DNA of 64,000 nt from Chimonanthus salicifolius. Lineage: Eukaryota > Streptophyta > Magnoliopsida > Laurales > Calycanthaceae. A model generated the notes under the pieces. It saw only the letters and a program-made list of their open reading frames with translations. It had not been told where the DNA came from and did no database searches. The position numbers and the translations under genes are program-made. Location: positions 27,634,869 through 27,698,868 of the forward strand of contig CM023533.1 in the NCBI GenBank assembly GCA_013350335.1, given 5' to 3'. This document shows positions 25,301-35,775 of this stretch, in pieces; position 1 is the first letter of the stretch, and each line of letters starts with the position of its first letter.

Positions 25301-26666
25301 TTTGAAGTACTTTCTAGTGACTGGTGGATAAGCATAGCCATCTTAATATGGTCCACTCTCCTGAACCTGATACAGAGATGTCTTTCCCTTCTTGTTTATT
25401 TTTTGGTTTTTTAATGTTGGTGAGAGGTGCCTCTTTCTATTTGTCTTCTAACGCCATATAAAAAGCCACAATGTCAGCACGTTGATTAACAGGTAAGAAA
25501 AAGTGATGGATAACCTTCATCCCGGGCATTTGGACCCACTCCACAGCGGTTCCAGTCGCCTTCGAAAGAAACTCTGTTAAAGTCTCCTCTGCGATGGACA
25601 AAAGTCTACAAGAAACACAAGAAGAATCTTATTAAGATATTCAACAAAAGATACCACACCACATACCCTTAAGAAATAAATAAATTAAAATAAACGAACA
25701 GGGCCCACAAGGCATTTTCACTTACCCTGCAGGACTAGCATCCCTTGGTGGATGCTGCGGGGTCAAATGGTTCTGACCACTCGTCACCACCGATTCGCAG
25801 CTGTTATCTGCAGTAGCCAGCGTCGTCTGCAATGGAAGAAAAATACAAAACAATCAAAAAAATTAAGAGGGAAACACAAAGAAATTTTCCATCTCCTATT
25901 TGGTGTACCCTGGTTTGGAGAAAATTGGAGATCATTGATACACATGTTTGCACTTCAAGAGGGATGAAATAAATGTTTATACCAGTCGGCATTTTCCAAA
26001 ATTTCTTTCTCAAATGCAAATCGTTTGATAAATGTTCAGGTGTAAAACTATTTCTCCAATCTCACTCTCGCCAGTGAACACCAATCAAAAATAAGTAACA
26101 CGCAGAGTCGAGAGTTGGGTGCTGTTTCTCTGCCTTGAGTTTCCTTCACTGTCATTTAAAAACACCACACAAAAATCTACAATAATTGATCAAGTAAAGA
26201 TTTCTTACATTCTGAGTCTGTTGACGAAAATAGCCATTTTCATACACCAGATGAGACACCTGCTTCTGCAACCTGTCATTCTCCTCCATCAAAAGCTTAT
26301 TCATGGCGCCCAGCTTTCTGTTCACGGCCTGGAGGCGTGAAGCCTCTTTCCGCTGTTTTTCTCTACATCTAAACATCAAAACCAAACGCTTTTTCAAAAA
26401 TTCAAATCAAATATAATAGAATCTAATTTTTCAGATCTCTCTGTTATATAATACCTTCGATTCTGAAACCAGACTTTGATCTGCTTGGGCTCGATGTTGG
26501 AGAGAATCGGGCACTCTCTGATAAGCTGCTGTCGCCGAATCGAGCTCGGCTTGGGACACTCGTGATAGAGCCTTTCAAGTGCGTCGACCTGTTCGGGCGT
26601 GTAGCGCACGTATTTTCCTGGGTCCATACCTGCTTTCACTTCCTTGCATGAAGTCACAACCATCAT
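13889..26666 (-). CDS. ATHB8/ATHB15-like: Class III homeodomain-leucine zipper transcription factor, ATHB8/ATHB15 (corona) type
   Basis: Eighteen coding exons: 26666-26455, 26368-26209, 25826-25726, 25605-25515, 23573-23478, 23375-23261, 23178-23095, 22935-22780, 22665-22591, 21814-21708, 21626-21440, 20068-19883, 19746-19666, 17979-17845, 17648-17323, 15452-15350, 15119-14970, 14035-13889. All introns are GT-AG and the phases agree, giving 836 residues once one extra base in exon 6 is discounted. Homeodomain about 18-80 (WFQNRR at 66-71), zipper about 84-120, START domain about 160-370, HD-SAD region, and a C-terminal MEKHLA domain ending in FVNWSFV. Eighteen exons and about 840 residues are usual for the family, which controls vascular development, meristems and adaxial polarity. 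Corona-type features are TPQHPPRDASPAG, QVILPLAHTIEHEE and SLRPPPGTPEA; REVOLUTA is excluded. Oddities: the exon 6 frameshift, and Ser-Arg in place of the usual small/aromatic pair at the start of exon 9. Confidence 0.97.
14036..14969 (-). other. Intron 17 of the HD-ZIP III gene
   Basis: 934 bp between the last two exons. A short inverted repeat lies at 14757-14809: 'ctcctacaatctcttagc' and its complement 'gctaagagattgtaggag' flank about 17 bp, forming a strong hairpin. No other feature. Confidence 0.7.
15453..17322 (-). other. Intron 15 of the HD-ZIP III gene
   Basis: 1870 bp. It contains a 66 bp tandem duplication at 16614-16745 ('ctccaactaactattta' in each copy), each copy ending in a (TATC)n run. 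No exon-like frame. Confidence 0.7.
17980..19665 (-). other. Intron 13 of the HD-ZIP III gene
   Basis: 1686 bp. It carries two related segments at 18925-18985 and 19230-19280, both with 'gggattctcacggtaag' or 'aggattctcaccatgag' next to 'tggggt' strings, probably remnants of one dispersed repeat. No exon-like frame. Confidence 0.6.
20499..20745. repeat. 120 bp tandem duplication within intron 11 of the HD-ZIP III gene
   Basis: A 120 bp unit starting 'gatccaataaaggtgattt' at 20501 repeats exactly from 20621 to 20740 with only about two substitutions (around 20571 and 20691). Because 120 is divisible by three, a minus-strand frame runs through both copies and gives an apparently repetitive peptide; it lies wholly in intron 11 (20069-21439) and has no family resemblance. 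Confidence 0.9.
21815..22590 (-). other. Intron 9 of the HD-ZIP III gene
   Basis: 776 bp with an (AT)n microsatellite at about 22291-22318 and A-rich runs around 22360-22395. Nothing else is seen. Confidence 0.7.
23292..23303 (-). other. Frameshift and premature stop in exon 6 of the HD-ZIP III gene
   Basis: Exon 6 (23375-23261) is 115 bp, where the family needs 114. The coding strand reads TTG CCC TAC TGG TAA, with the stop at 23294-23292. Dropping one base of the CCC at 23303-23301 restores LPTGNGGTIDLLYMQ, the expected START-domain sequence, up to a perfect donor. As written the protein would stop after about 247 residues, keeping the homeodomain and zipper and losing most of START and all of MEKHLA. 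Confidence 0.88.
23563..25525 (-). promoter_or_regulatory. miR165/miR166 target site split across the exon 4/exon 5 junction
   Basis: On the coding strand exon 4 ends CCGGGATGAAG (25525-25515) and exon 5 begins CCTGGTCCGGA (23573-23563). Joined in the mRNA they form the known miR165/166 complementary site, which encodes PGMKPGP in the START domain. Intron 4 (1941 bp) separates the halves, so only spliced RNA carries the site. By my alignment to miR166 there are two mismatches at the miRNA 3' end and G:U pairs at two positions. The same split is known in Arabidopsis class III HD-ZIP genes. Confidence 0.93.
23574..25514 (-). other. Intron 4 of the HD-ZIP III gene, inside the miRNA site
   Basis: 1941 bp, the longest intron of the gene, with GT donor next to GATGAAG and CAG acceptor next to CCTGGTCC. 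It contains a 38 bp tandem duplication at 24721-24796 ('aatagagtacagg', 'catgatatgaggcaaccggt') and a short (TA)n at about 25266-25280. Confidence 0.85.
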
Positions 26667-27490
26667 CCGCTCCAGCCCAGAGAAGCAACGATAACCCAAT
26701 AGAATCCCCCAACCCAAACTCCAAATGAGCTGCTTCGTGTAAAAAACTACCCCAGAAAGCGTAGGAAAGATTTTATTTTATTTTTTAAAAAAAAAGAACC
26801 CAGATAAAAATCTGAGCTTTCACCAGCTTAAAGTTGGAGTCTCTCCAGTGCCATCAAACTAAATCTCTTTCAGCCCAAGATTCGAAATTTTCTGTTGAAA
26901 TTGCGGTTTTCACTGAGAGAAAAAAAAGAAGGAAACATCAAAGACAGGAATGTTTTTTGAATTTCTAGCTAAGCACTAAGAAGAAGCGGATTTTTCCCGA
27001 AATTTCAACGCATTTTCCTGTCTTTTCGCTCAACAAAAGCGACAGCAGCAGGCACAAGAAGCGCCAGTTGTTCGACAATGGAGATTTAAAAGACTAAAAA
27101 CCCCTCCAATCTCTTGATTTGTCTCTTCCCTATCGAATATTTTGTAGATTTGAAGCGTTTTGTTTTATCTTTTTGTGCCCGAGATTCTCGAATTTTCAGA
27201 CCTGGAACGGCAGAATCGGCGACTGTTTTCCTCCTTTTTCCCCAAAACAAAGCCGAAAAGCATCAGCAGCTGCAAATTTCTCGAACTCCGACGCTATATA
27301 GAGACATTGAAAAGGAAAAAGTAAAAGGAAAAGGAAGAAGGGAATATATTTTCCATTCCAGAGGCCTTCTTTTCTTTTTCCCCCCTCGAAACACGAAACA
27401 CAGATCGGACGATTCGACTCAGCGATTCTCGGATTCCTTAAAAAGCTCAAGCTCGAGGAAGATCAAACGTTCAAAAGATCCGCACCAGAA
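26667..27490 (-). promoter_or_regulatory. Probable long 5' leader of the HD-ZIP III gene
   Basis: Class III HD-ZIP mRNAs usually have long leaders. This stretch is GC-richer than the flanks, with pyrimidine-rich tracts on the minus strand. A minus-strand frame at 27450-27196 (about 84 codons) lies upstream of the main ATG and could act as an upstream reading frame, but its sequence shows no conserved motif. The transcription start is not visible. Confidence 0.45.
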
Positions 27491-29560
27491 CTGAGTCATT
27501 TTTTTTATAACCGGGGACTGGAACTGAGTCGGCCCTCAATTTTAAAGCGTCAGATCTCAGTTTCATTGCATTTCCAACGGAGAAAATCATCAAATGGAAA
27601 CATTCGCCGGAGCAAGAACTCGTCTTGTGGAGGATTTGAATCTCTCTGTGTTGCCTGGAAAATGTTAGGATTTGAGAAGAAGAAAGGAGAACATTTGGAG
27701 GGAAGTCAAGACGAGGAAACGAAGGAGAAATTGCGTCGTAGCGGGCGGAAAGCGGAGGATTTCATTACGAAATCTCGGCCCTAGCAATGGATTTTTATGG
27801 CCGGCGAGCACCAGAGCAATCGCTGCGGTGTCTGAGCATTTCGATTCTGGCAGCGCGGCAGGGCGTTTTACAAATAAGATTTCACCTTTTCATGCAAGTT
27901 GCCCTCCCTTATGGTCGTAATTACAAATGGCCCCTTCATGCTTCAAAAAGACAATCGTATTGGGTTTAAAAATTGAAACCAAATATCTTAAGAAATTAAA
28001 TATAAAACCAAAAAAAATTAACAATAAAGATTTTCATCAATGATATTTAAGAAATTGGGTATATGGGAGCATTCTCATAAATAACGTTCTCGAAATATTA
28101 ACAGAGATTGATAATATGAAAATATTTTCAAATTCTTAGTTTTTATTAGAAAATTAACAAAAAACTTGTGAAAAATATAATATTTAAAAGATAATAAATA
28201 GAAATATTAATAAAATAAAATATTAATAAGAAATTTATCAGCATTGTACCATAAATTTATTGAGATATTATCACGATAGTACTATTTAACATGATTTTAT
28301 AGAAAATTTAATATAGTGTCGATTAATCGCAATATATTAACGGCAATTGATATTTTATCGATATAAACATGATAAAATTGAAAATATCAGAGATATTTGT
28401 TTATTTTGTAGGAACACAACAAACAACAACGTATGACTTTTAAATTAATAGATTGATCTAAACTTTCAATTCTTCATGTACTCGTTCCATCTCATTTTAG
28501 TTGTCTCGTTTAAAGCATTTATACTTTTTAAGTAACTCTTTATATAAGACTAACATTCTATACTGATCTCATTTATTTTCAAAACACTTTATGTTAATCT
28601 AATATATAATAACAAAAAATTAATATCTGATGGTGGAGAAACTCTTTGCCCAGTGAGTGATTCATAAATTACAATCCTTTTTTTTTAATAATACTGTGAA
28701 AATGCAATATTTATTTATGCAAAAAAGAAATATATAATTCATAAAAGAATGAGTTTTTAATGTATTTTAAGCCGTCTTACTTAACTATTAAAATACTTTT
28801 CCCACCTCGATCGCAGACGAAGAAAAGCAAAAGGGGCAAGATGGTGATTTCTTAGATGGTGAGGGGTGGCTTGGATAAGTGGCAATTAATGCTTACGTGA
28901 AAATCGAAACTAAAGAGAAAAAAGAATGAGAAGGCGTGGAGGGTTGCGTGGAGGAAGGAAGACAGTAGTATGATGAGGCTTTTGCATGCGCCTCGTTTTA
29001 TCTGTTGTTTTCTTTTGTTTTCCTTTTTTTTTAATGTATAAATAAATTAATAAATAAATAAATTTTTAACATCATCTCCGTCGTCAGAATCAGATCATCA
29101 TCATCATCACAAACCCAAGGTCGATATGTCATACATGGTGTAAATGCATACATGATTACATAGTGAATGTGAGGTCATGGATGTAATATATGAACTCAAG
29201 GCAAGTGACATTTGAGTTCTCTTTCCCATTTTGTGGCTATCATGTTGAAGATGGATGATTAAAGATGAAGACAAGAATCTAATATGTGAACGCAAGTGAT
29301 CTTTGAGAGAAAGATTAAAAGATGTAACTGAAATAATATCTAACGCCTTAGATTGTGTATGTGGTTGATTATTAATAGAGTTTAAGGACTTCAAGTTAAT
29401 TGAACTTTTACTTTTATGGGAAGGTTGCATGAGCCGTGGTCCTAAGGTAGGTTACGCATCAAGAGACATAATCTCCTCTTCTATTATGATCATTCAAATT
29501 CAACGTAGATAGAGCAGCTTCTGACAAATGGAGCTCAATAGAAATAGAGAGCGTGATTAG
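27491..29560. other. Intergenic region upstream of the HD-ZIP III gene
   Basis: The first 470 bp are GC-richer and may hold the HD-ZIP III promoter. From about 27970 the DNA is AT-rich. At 28479-28515 'gtactcgttccatctcattt' resembles the 'tactccctccgtcccatttt' terminus seen at 48251, a common plant DNA-transposon end. A (CAT)n run is at 29091-29111. Confidence 0.45.
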
Positions 29561-29589
29561 AGATTCAATGGGTATTTCTTAAATTGGGC

Positions 29590-29912
29590 TAAGGGGAGAA
29601 AAAGGCTCTTGTGGAGAATGGTATTAGATGTGTCCTTTCAGCAGGTTATACAAGCATCCAATGATGTGGCTGACTTCTATATAAAGTTAGGGGTAAATGC
29701 CACACTCAACAGCGTTTACCATCTGTGATTCACAGGCCTATAGCCTGTAAATTTTTCTTCGAGGTTTTGTTGAGGTTTTTTATCGATTCTTTTTATATTG
29801 TAGTTGGGTCTTGATATATTATAGTTGTTTTGAATCTCTCTCTCTTCGGCTCGTCTATTGTTTATTTCCTATCTCTTTTTAATACATTTCATGTGATTAC
29901 CTTTAAAAAAAA
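29590..29912 (+). mobile_element. LINE-1 3' end fragment
   Basis: One frame reads QASNDVADFYIKLGVNATLN at about 29648-29707, which resembles the end of the plant L1 RNase H domain (consensus of the form R-x-x-N-x-V-A-D-x-L-A-K-x-G). It is followed by a T-rich 3'UTR-like stretch ending in 'acctttaaaaaaaagg'. 5'-truncated and not functional. Confidence 0.6.
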
Positions 29913-30016
29913 GGATGATCATTTACATGTGGATGTGGTGAATATGGCATCATAGAGATTCATTAATAATTTGTTATGTTCTTGCTAGAGTTGAAACCAA
30001 AAACCTAAATTAAAAT

Positions 30017-30353
30017 TAGGGTTGCAACTCAGGTCGGGTTTTGACCCGAGTTGTTGACCATGATCCGAGAAATTATACAGGTCAGGGTTGAGAATTTCGG
30101 GTCAGCAGATTGGGTCAGGTTGGAAAGACAAAAACCCCACATGAAATTCGAGTCGAGTTGAGTTCAGGATTTACAAGTTAATCCGACTCAGTTAAAATTA
30201 GGCTAAAATGAGTTCAAAATATAGGTCGGGTCAGAATTCAGGTTACTTTGTGTTAGAATTCGGGATTGGGTCAAGAATTTCGGTTGATAATTCGTATCAT
30301 GTCGGATTGAGTTTCATAAATATTAACTCGGATCGAATCGAGTTTAAGTCCTA
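30017..30353. mobile_element. hAT-type MITE with perfect 8 bp target duplication
   Basis: Starts TAGGGTTGCAACTCAGGTCG and ends in AGTTTAAGTCCTA, whose complement (TAGGACTTAAACTCGATTCG) matches the left end at about 15 of 20 positions. The identical octamer 'attaaaat' flanks it at 30009-30016 and 30354-30361. The 337 bp interior is made of 'gggtcgggtt'-like runs and carries no frame. Size, ends and target duplication fit a non-autonomous hAT element. Confidence 0.82.
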
Positions 30354-30361
30354 ATTAAAAT

Positions 30362-31640
30362 TATTAAGTTGGATTAACTTAATATGAGATTCAACAAAAT
30401 GTTTGATTTTTCACATTTCATCAACTTAAAGAGTTTTTAGGTTAGTAGCCAACTTTCTATCAAATAATATTAGAGCAGTCAAATCTTGATTAGGATTGCC
30501 CTGTGCTAGTGCAAAAGCTGCCACAAATGTGAAGAGAAATGTCTAAATCAAAGTGAGAATTGCTGCAAAGAGAGCTTTGGAAGGGCGGTGGCAGCCAAGA
30601 AGCATGGCGACGAGGTAGCACCTTCGATCACTTGTGAAGTTTTTTTGGGCACATTTGTCAAATTTTTTTCTACAACAAAGAATCTTTAACTCTTAAGAGT
30701 TAAGACCTTCACTTCTCTTTTCTTCGAGTGGAAAAGCATTGAGTAAACTCTTGATGCACGGACATTAGATTATTCCAACATTTGAACTGAGATTATATTC
30801 GTTTGAGTGTGTTGGAAAGAATTTTATTTTAATATATAGTCTACTAAAATTTAGATGAATTAAATTATATTTTTAAAATAAAAAAAATCATTTAAAAATA
30901 GTTAAGTTTTATAGAATTTTAAATACAATTTAATTCAATCAATTAAAATATTTTTTGATTAACCATTTGAAGAAAGAGCTCAGTCCTTATTTCACTTAAT
31001 AGATCTGACGTTGGAATTTGCGAATTAATACTATAGAAAGGACATTGGTGATCATTTCACTACGTTAGTAATGTTCCTAACCACATCCCACACCATCCTC
31101 CATTTTTTAATGGTTTGGCTGAGGGGTCGAAAATTAAGCCTGACTGATATATGGGCTGATAATTTCTCTCTCCTCTTTTGGCTTTTTTTTTTTAAATTGG
31201 TATTTTATTATTATTTTATTTTTCTATATTAAAAAATAAATAAAAACTCAAAAGGAAACTTGTTTTTTTTTTAAAGAATTGAAAACGTAAATATCATTTG
31301 AGATATCGACCTGGGCCCACCACCATTTTAATTTTTTTTTAGTTATTGTACTTCCCAGCTTATATTAGATCGATATATATCGCCGATATACCGACTATAT
31401 CGGTAGAGAAGTAGTCTGTACATCCGATAAAATACGTATCAATCGATATAGATCAGCACTGAAAAATCAATATATATATATATATATATAACTGCACTTT
31501 TCCCATCGATCGATCGATTACACGAGCGGAAGAAAAAATGTGAAATTGATTCTGTCGATTGATTGATAGCATGCTATCAATCGATCGATTCATACAGTAA
31601 TTAAATAAAAAAAAATTAAAATTTTAAAGTTGTTTGTTAA
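30362..31640. other. AT-rich intergenic sequence, no gene seen
   Basis: Contains a (TA)n run at about 31471-31491 and a near-perfect palindrome at 31556-31592 centred on GCATGC with arms of 'gattgattgata' and 'tatcaatcgatc'. 'cgatat' strings around 31370-31450 resemble those in the MITE at 41416. Confidence 0.5.
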
Positions 31641-32100
31641 CCACTGTATATTTTCAAAATTTCTTAAATTGAATATCCGGACTAATTACGATAACCTGAT
31701 AAAAATATTTTAAGACTTTAAGGTCTTTTGACACTCCCAAATGTTTAAAATAGAGTGTTTTACAAATAAGGTATCCCTAGGGTGTGCCGAAAACACATTT
31801 AGGAGTGTCAGAAGACCTTAAAGTCTTAGTCCGGATATTCAATTTGAGAAATTTTGAAAATACACCGTGCTTAAAAAATAATGTTAAAGTTTTAAAGGAA
31901 AGATAAAACTTTAACGTTATTTTTTAAGCACTGTGTATTTTAAAATTTCTCAAATTGAATATTCGGACTAATTACGATAACCTGATAAAAATACTTTAAG
32001 ACTTCAAGGTCTTTTGACACTTCAAATATTTAAAACAGAGTGTTTTACAAATAAGGGTATCCCTATAGTGTGCCGAAAGCACATTTAGGAGCAGCAAGAC
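31640..32100. repeat. Compound repeat: three units in alternating orientation
   Basis: A unit with 'cggactaattacgataacct', 'aaggtcttttgacact', 'gagtgttttacaaataa' and 'gtgccgaaaacacattta' occurs at about 31655-31815 and again, same orientation, at about 31940-32095. Between them its first part is present inverted (31828-31900), so 'agtccggatattcaattt' pairs with 'aaattgaatattcggact' across a centre near 31902. The first unit has its own hairpin ('aagactttaaggtctt' against 'aagaccttaaagtctt'). A truncated copy is at 560-640. Probably a MITE family with nested or rearranged insertions. Confidence 0.75.
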
Positions 32101-32512
32101 AAGTAAAAAAGCCTTTTCCATTTTAGTGCAAAATCGATGAGTCAGCCATGAGTCCATATCTCATTGGTTTTTCAAAAATAATAATAATAGCCGTTGGGGC
32201 GCATATAATTATGTTGGTAGGTTCACCACCAACACGTGGATTAATTAATTACTTACAATTAATTTTAATAAGTTTTATTGATTATCTGATTTACAAATAT
32301 TCATCAATTATTTATGGTAAGCATCGGATCATATTATGAGTATTATATGGAGTTAATTTAAACCATTTATTATTTTATAGTCCCTTCTTTTAAATCGGTG
32401 TGGGAATGGGCTCATAATCAAAAGCGATTTATTTTAAGAAAAAAGCTCCATTTTTTTTAGGATAGTGAAGTTCACATGACATTTTTGTGTAATTAGACAC
32501 GGAAATTATTGA

Positions 32513-33090
32513 ATTTCACACTTTACCCTTTACCCCTGTCGCACGGATAACTTAAAAAATGAATTACCAGCAAGCTGATTACTCCAAAACGGTGAGCCTG
32601 TTCATTCAACTGTGGATTTTTTCTGCGTTTGGTTTGGATTTTAAAATGAGGCCGTTTCTTGACCAATTTCTACAAATAAGATTAAAAATTCATCTACTTT
32701 GGATTTTATGAACTTCGGAACTGATTTTAAGTGAAAATAATATAGTTTTTGACTTAAAAAATCGTACTCAAAGAATTTAAAAAAATGGTTTTCCCTTTTA
32801 ATCTTTTGAGTACAATTTTTGAAGCCCAAACTATACCCTTTTTCACTTAAAATTAGTCATGGAGTTCATAAAATTCATAGTAGATGAATTTTGATATCTT
32901 GTTTGTAGAAATCGGTCCAGAAACGGCCCCGTTTAAAAACTCGAGCCAAACGTGGAAAAAACCCACGGTTGATGAATGAACGCTTGCACTTTTGGAGTGA
33001 TCGCCTCGCGGATAAATGCACCTATTTTTTACCTTTTTTTTTCTTTTAAGTTATCCCTACGGCAGGGTGAAGGGTAAGTGAGAAATCCAC
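32513..33090. mobile_element. Large fold-back MITE, about 570 bp, almost wholly inverted repeat
   Basis: The left arm from about 32516 ('cacactttaccctttaccc', 'ggataacttaaaa', 'gttcattcaactgtgg', 'aggccgtttcttgacc', 'attcatctactttgg') is mirrored by the right arm to about 33085 ('gtagatgaattttg', 'ggtccagaaacggcccc', 'gttgatgaatgaac', 'taagttatcc', 'gggtgaagggtaagtgag'). The centre is near 32788. Arms are roughly 80 percent alike, so the transcript would fold into one long hairpin. A relative is at 3040-3335. Target duplication is not clear. Confidence 0.8.
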
Positions 33091-35140
33091 TCATTTCCGT
33101 GTCTGGTTACAAAAAAATCCCGTGTAAAGATTACTATCCTTTTTTAAATATCGAATTAATTTTGTTATTAAAGAAGAACTCTTTTTTTATTTTTGTCAAT
33201 ATTGTGTTCGGACAGGAAGAAGTGAGAAGACTTCTCCCACATTTCTCCACACTTCTATTGTTTGAATATCTTTTTAAGAAAAAATGGATTCCACAAAATT
33301 CAAAAAAAATCCTCCAATTTAAAAGACAATTCTAAAATTTGATTTGTATCTTAATATAAAAATGACAATTTTAAGTAACGATCAATGAATCTTGACATGA
33401 ATGATTTTGTGAAGATTTATCTAAAAAATGGACAAGGACAGAGATACAGATTTGATTATTATATTTGGAGAATTCAATTGGTTTACAACATTTCTCATAC
33501 TAATAGCTAAATTTATATGAAATTAATATAAAAATAGCTAAATGTAAAAAAAGAAAAAAATTAATAATATATTTGATGAGTTAGAAGAATTTGGCTTGTC
33601 TTTAACTCTTGACCTAAAATGAAAAAAAAAAAAAGTGTAAAAAAAACATAGAGTAGAAAAAGGATTTTATTTGATTCAATGGTATCTCTTCACCAACTTA
33701 AAAAAAATAAAAAATTCATGCAAAAAAATTCCCTCTATCATATTAGCAGCTAAGGAATAAGACAAGTTTATATAGAGAAAATTGATTAAAAAATGCTAAA
33801 GACCTATGCATTCAACTAATACAGAATAAATTAATAAATAATCTTATACAACATACAAAAGCACGTACCATAACTAATTTATAAAAAAATAAACATATAG
33901 TTTTTTTTTTTATAATGGTATTGCTCTATAAATGAGCATAAAAGTAGCAATTTAATGAAAATGTTTTTATAATTCAGTAAAGTTTATTTCTAAATATCGT
34001 CACGTTTCAAGAATATTATGGGATGATGAAAGAAGTCATAATATTATTTCTATTGAGATAGAGCCATTATTATCAAAATTTAGTGATCTTTTATTATAAA
34101 AATGCCATTTTTGGCCTATTCTTTAATAAAACCCTGATCTAATATTTAGATTGCAACATTGCATGAAATTAATTTTCCCTTTTAAGTCAAAAGGGTCATA
34201 ATAATAATTATTATTTTACTTTTATTATCATTGATACTCTTCATTATTAATTTTACTTCACAAGTCCATTATGGGTTTGTTAAAGTTCACTATTTGATAC
34301 TCTAGGAAATCTAACGTAAAATCTACGGGTGATACTCACTGCTCTTAAAGCACAGTAGGTGAGATTATCAATTGAGCTACACCTATATGAGCAAGTCTTA
34401 TCATTTTGGTATAAATTTAATAAATATTTTTATGAGTATATTTACAATTTTTCTTTCTTTCCTTTTTGCAGTTCAAACCAACTATCATCATAGTTATATT
34501 TTGATGTGAACTTATTTTTAATTTCTATTTTTTTATAAATTATTAAATATTTGTGACTCACAAATTAGTATATATTTCAAATTAATACTCATCAAATCTT
34601 TAAATTTTGAACTATAATATTTTTATCATAATGATGGAATAGGATTTTTATTTTTAATTCATCTAATGATCTTCTTATTTCTTACTTTTTAGTGACATAC
34701 AAAAGTAAATCTTATAGTTTTTTTTAAATCTCTGTTTTGTGTAATAAATATTAGCCTTTTTAGATAATTACTTAATAATTTTAGTTAAAAACAAGATAAA
34801 TAAAGAAGTCAATATAAAGACACAAATTTAAAGAGTTCAAAGTTCAAACTATAGACTTCAAATATCAGAAGTTCTTTTTTCCCTTTTAAAGTTTTAATCC
34901 AACAATTGTTTTCGGACACATGAAATTGAAGCCTTTAATCACGTATGGTGAGCATGGTTCTAAAAAAAAAATGTGAGAAAAAGGTAAAATAATTTTATTT
35001 AGACATTTTTGTACTATTAAATCTATTTTTTTTTTACTAACATTCAATTTTATTATCTTAAATTAAATGACTAAAAGTCTTTTAAAAATATTTTATATTT
35101 ACCAAAATGTGAAAATAAGGAATATCCATTTGACGTGAGA
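33091..35140. other. Very AT-rich intergenic sequence, no gene seen
   Basis: Homopolymer runs and AT-rich DNA. A faint tRNA-like string 'tatcaattgagctacacc' at about 34366 may be another SINE remnant. Nothing else is assignable. Confidence 0.5.
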
Positions 35141-35149
35141 ATTGATTGA

Positions 35150-35775
35150 TTGACGTTGAATACGCGGAGGGAGGGCACTAACAGATGGCGGCGAATTGAA
35201 ATTCAATTCTGATATTTGCGGCAGTGGAGGAGGCGGCGCCCTTCCATGACTGGCGGAGATTGTGGTGGTGGTGATAGGGGTGGAAGTGGGAAGACCAAGT
35301 TAGAAAAACAAAGAAAAAATACAAAGTCTTAAATCGCGTCTGCTCACACCACGTGTCCCGCACTTAGAGCATCGTGTGCTGGACGCGAGGCAGCCGCATA
35401 CGTTGGTCCACACGTGTGGGCCATGGGAGGTGGCCCACACGCGTGCACTTTCTTCTTGCTTTAAGAACATGGCCATCACTCACCCAATCATGTCTCTCCC
35501 GTTTCCCCATTCCTCGTTTGAAAATGGAAGGGGAGAAGCTCCGGTTGGCCCACCACTGGATTTGCGCTGAGTCGCTTTCGGCGTGTCAATGTGTTCGCGT
35601 TATTTATTATTATTTTTAAGTTTCAGAAGAGGAAGAAGAAGAAGAAGTTGCAGAAGAAAAAGGGGAGGAGAAGGAAGACATTCTCTCCTGGGCGTCAACG
35701 CAACTGACCACGCCACTACAGCGTTCCAGGGACCCTACCAGCGGTAGGTGGCGGACGTGAATTCAGGTGAGTATG
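35150..35775. promoter_or_regulatory. GC-rich island with ACGTG palindrome, possible promoter
   Basis: An island of high GC in AT-rich surroundings. At 35400-35446 'ccacacgtgtgggcca' and 'tggcccacacgcgtgc' form an inverted pair, and ACGTG cores (G-box/ABRE-like) occur several times at 35349-35446. A (GAA)n stretch follows at 35625-35645, and a donor-like CAG|GTGAGTATG is at 35765-35776. No coding frame with family resemblance is visible on either strand. It could be the promoter and first exon of a non-coding transcript or a relic of a lost gene; both are inference. Confidence 0.35.

Noticed and set aside
13889..26666. Calling the HD-ZIP III gene a pseudogene
   Set aside because: Only one single-base anomaly is seen over 18 exons, with all splice sites and phases correct; assembly error is the simpler reading.
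26667..26717. N-terminal extension of the HD-ZIP III protein to an upstream start codon
   Set aside because: The extension is not seen in the family; the pair of ATGs at 26666 gives MMVVTSCKE, the usual start context.
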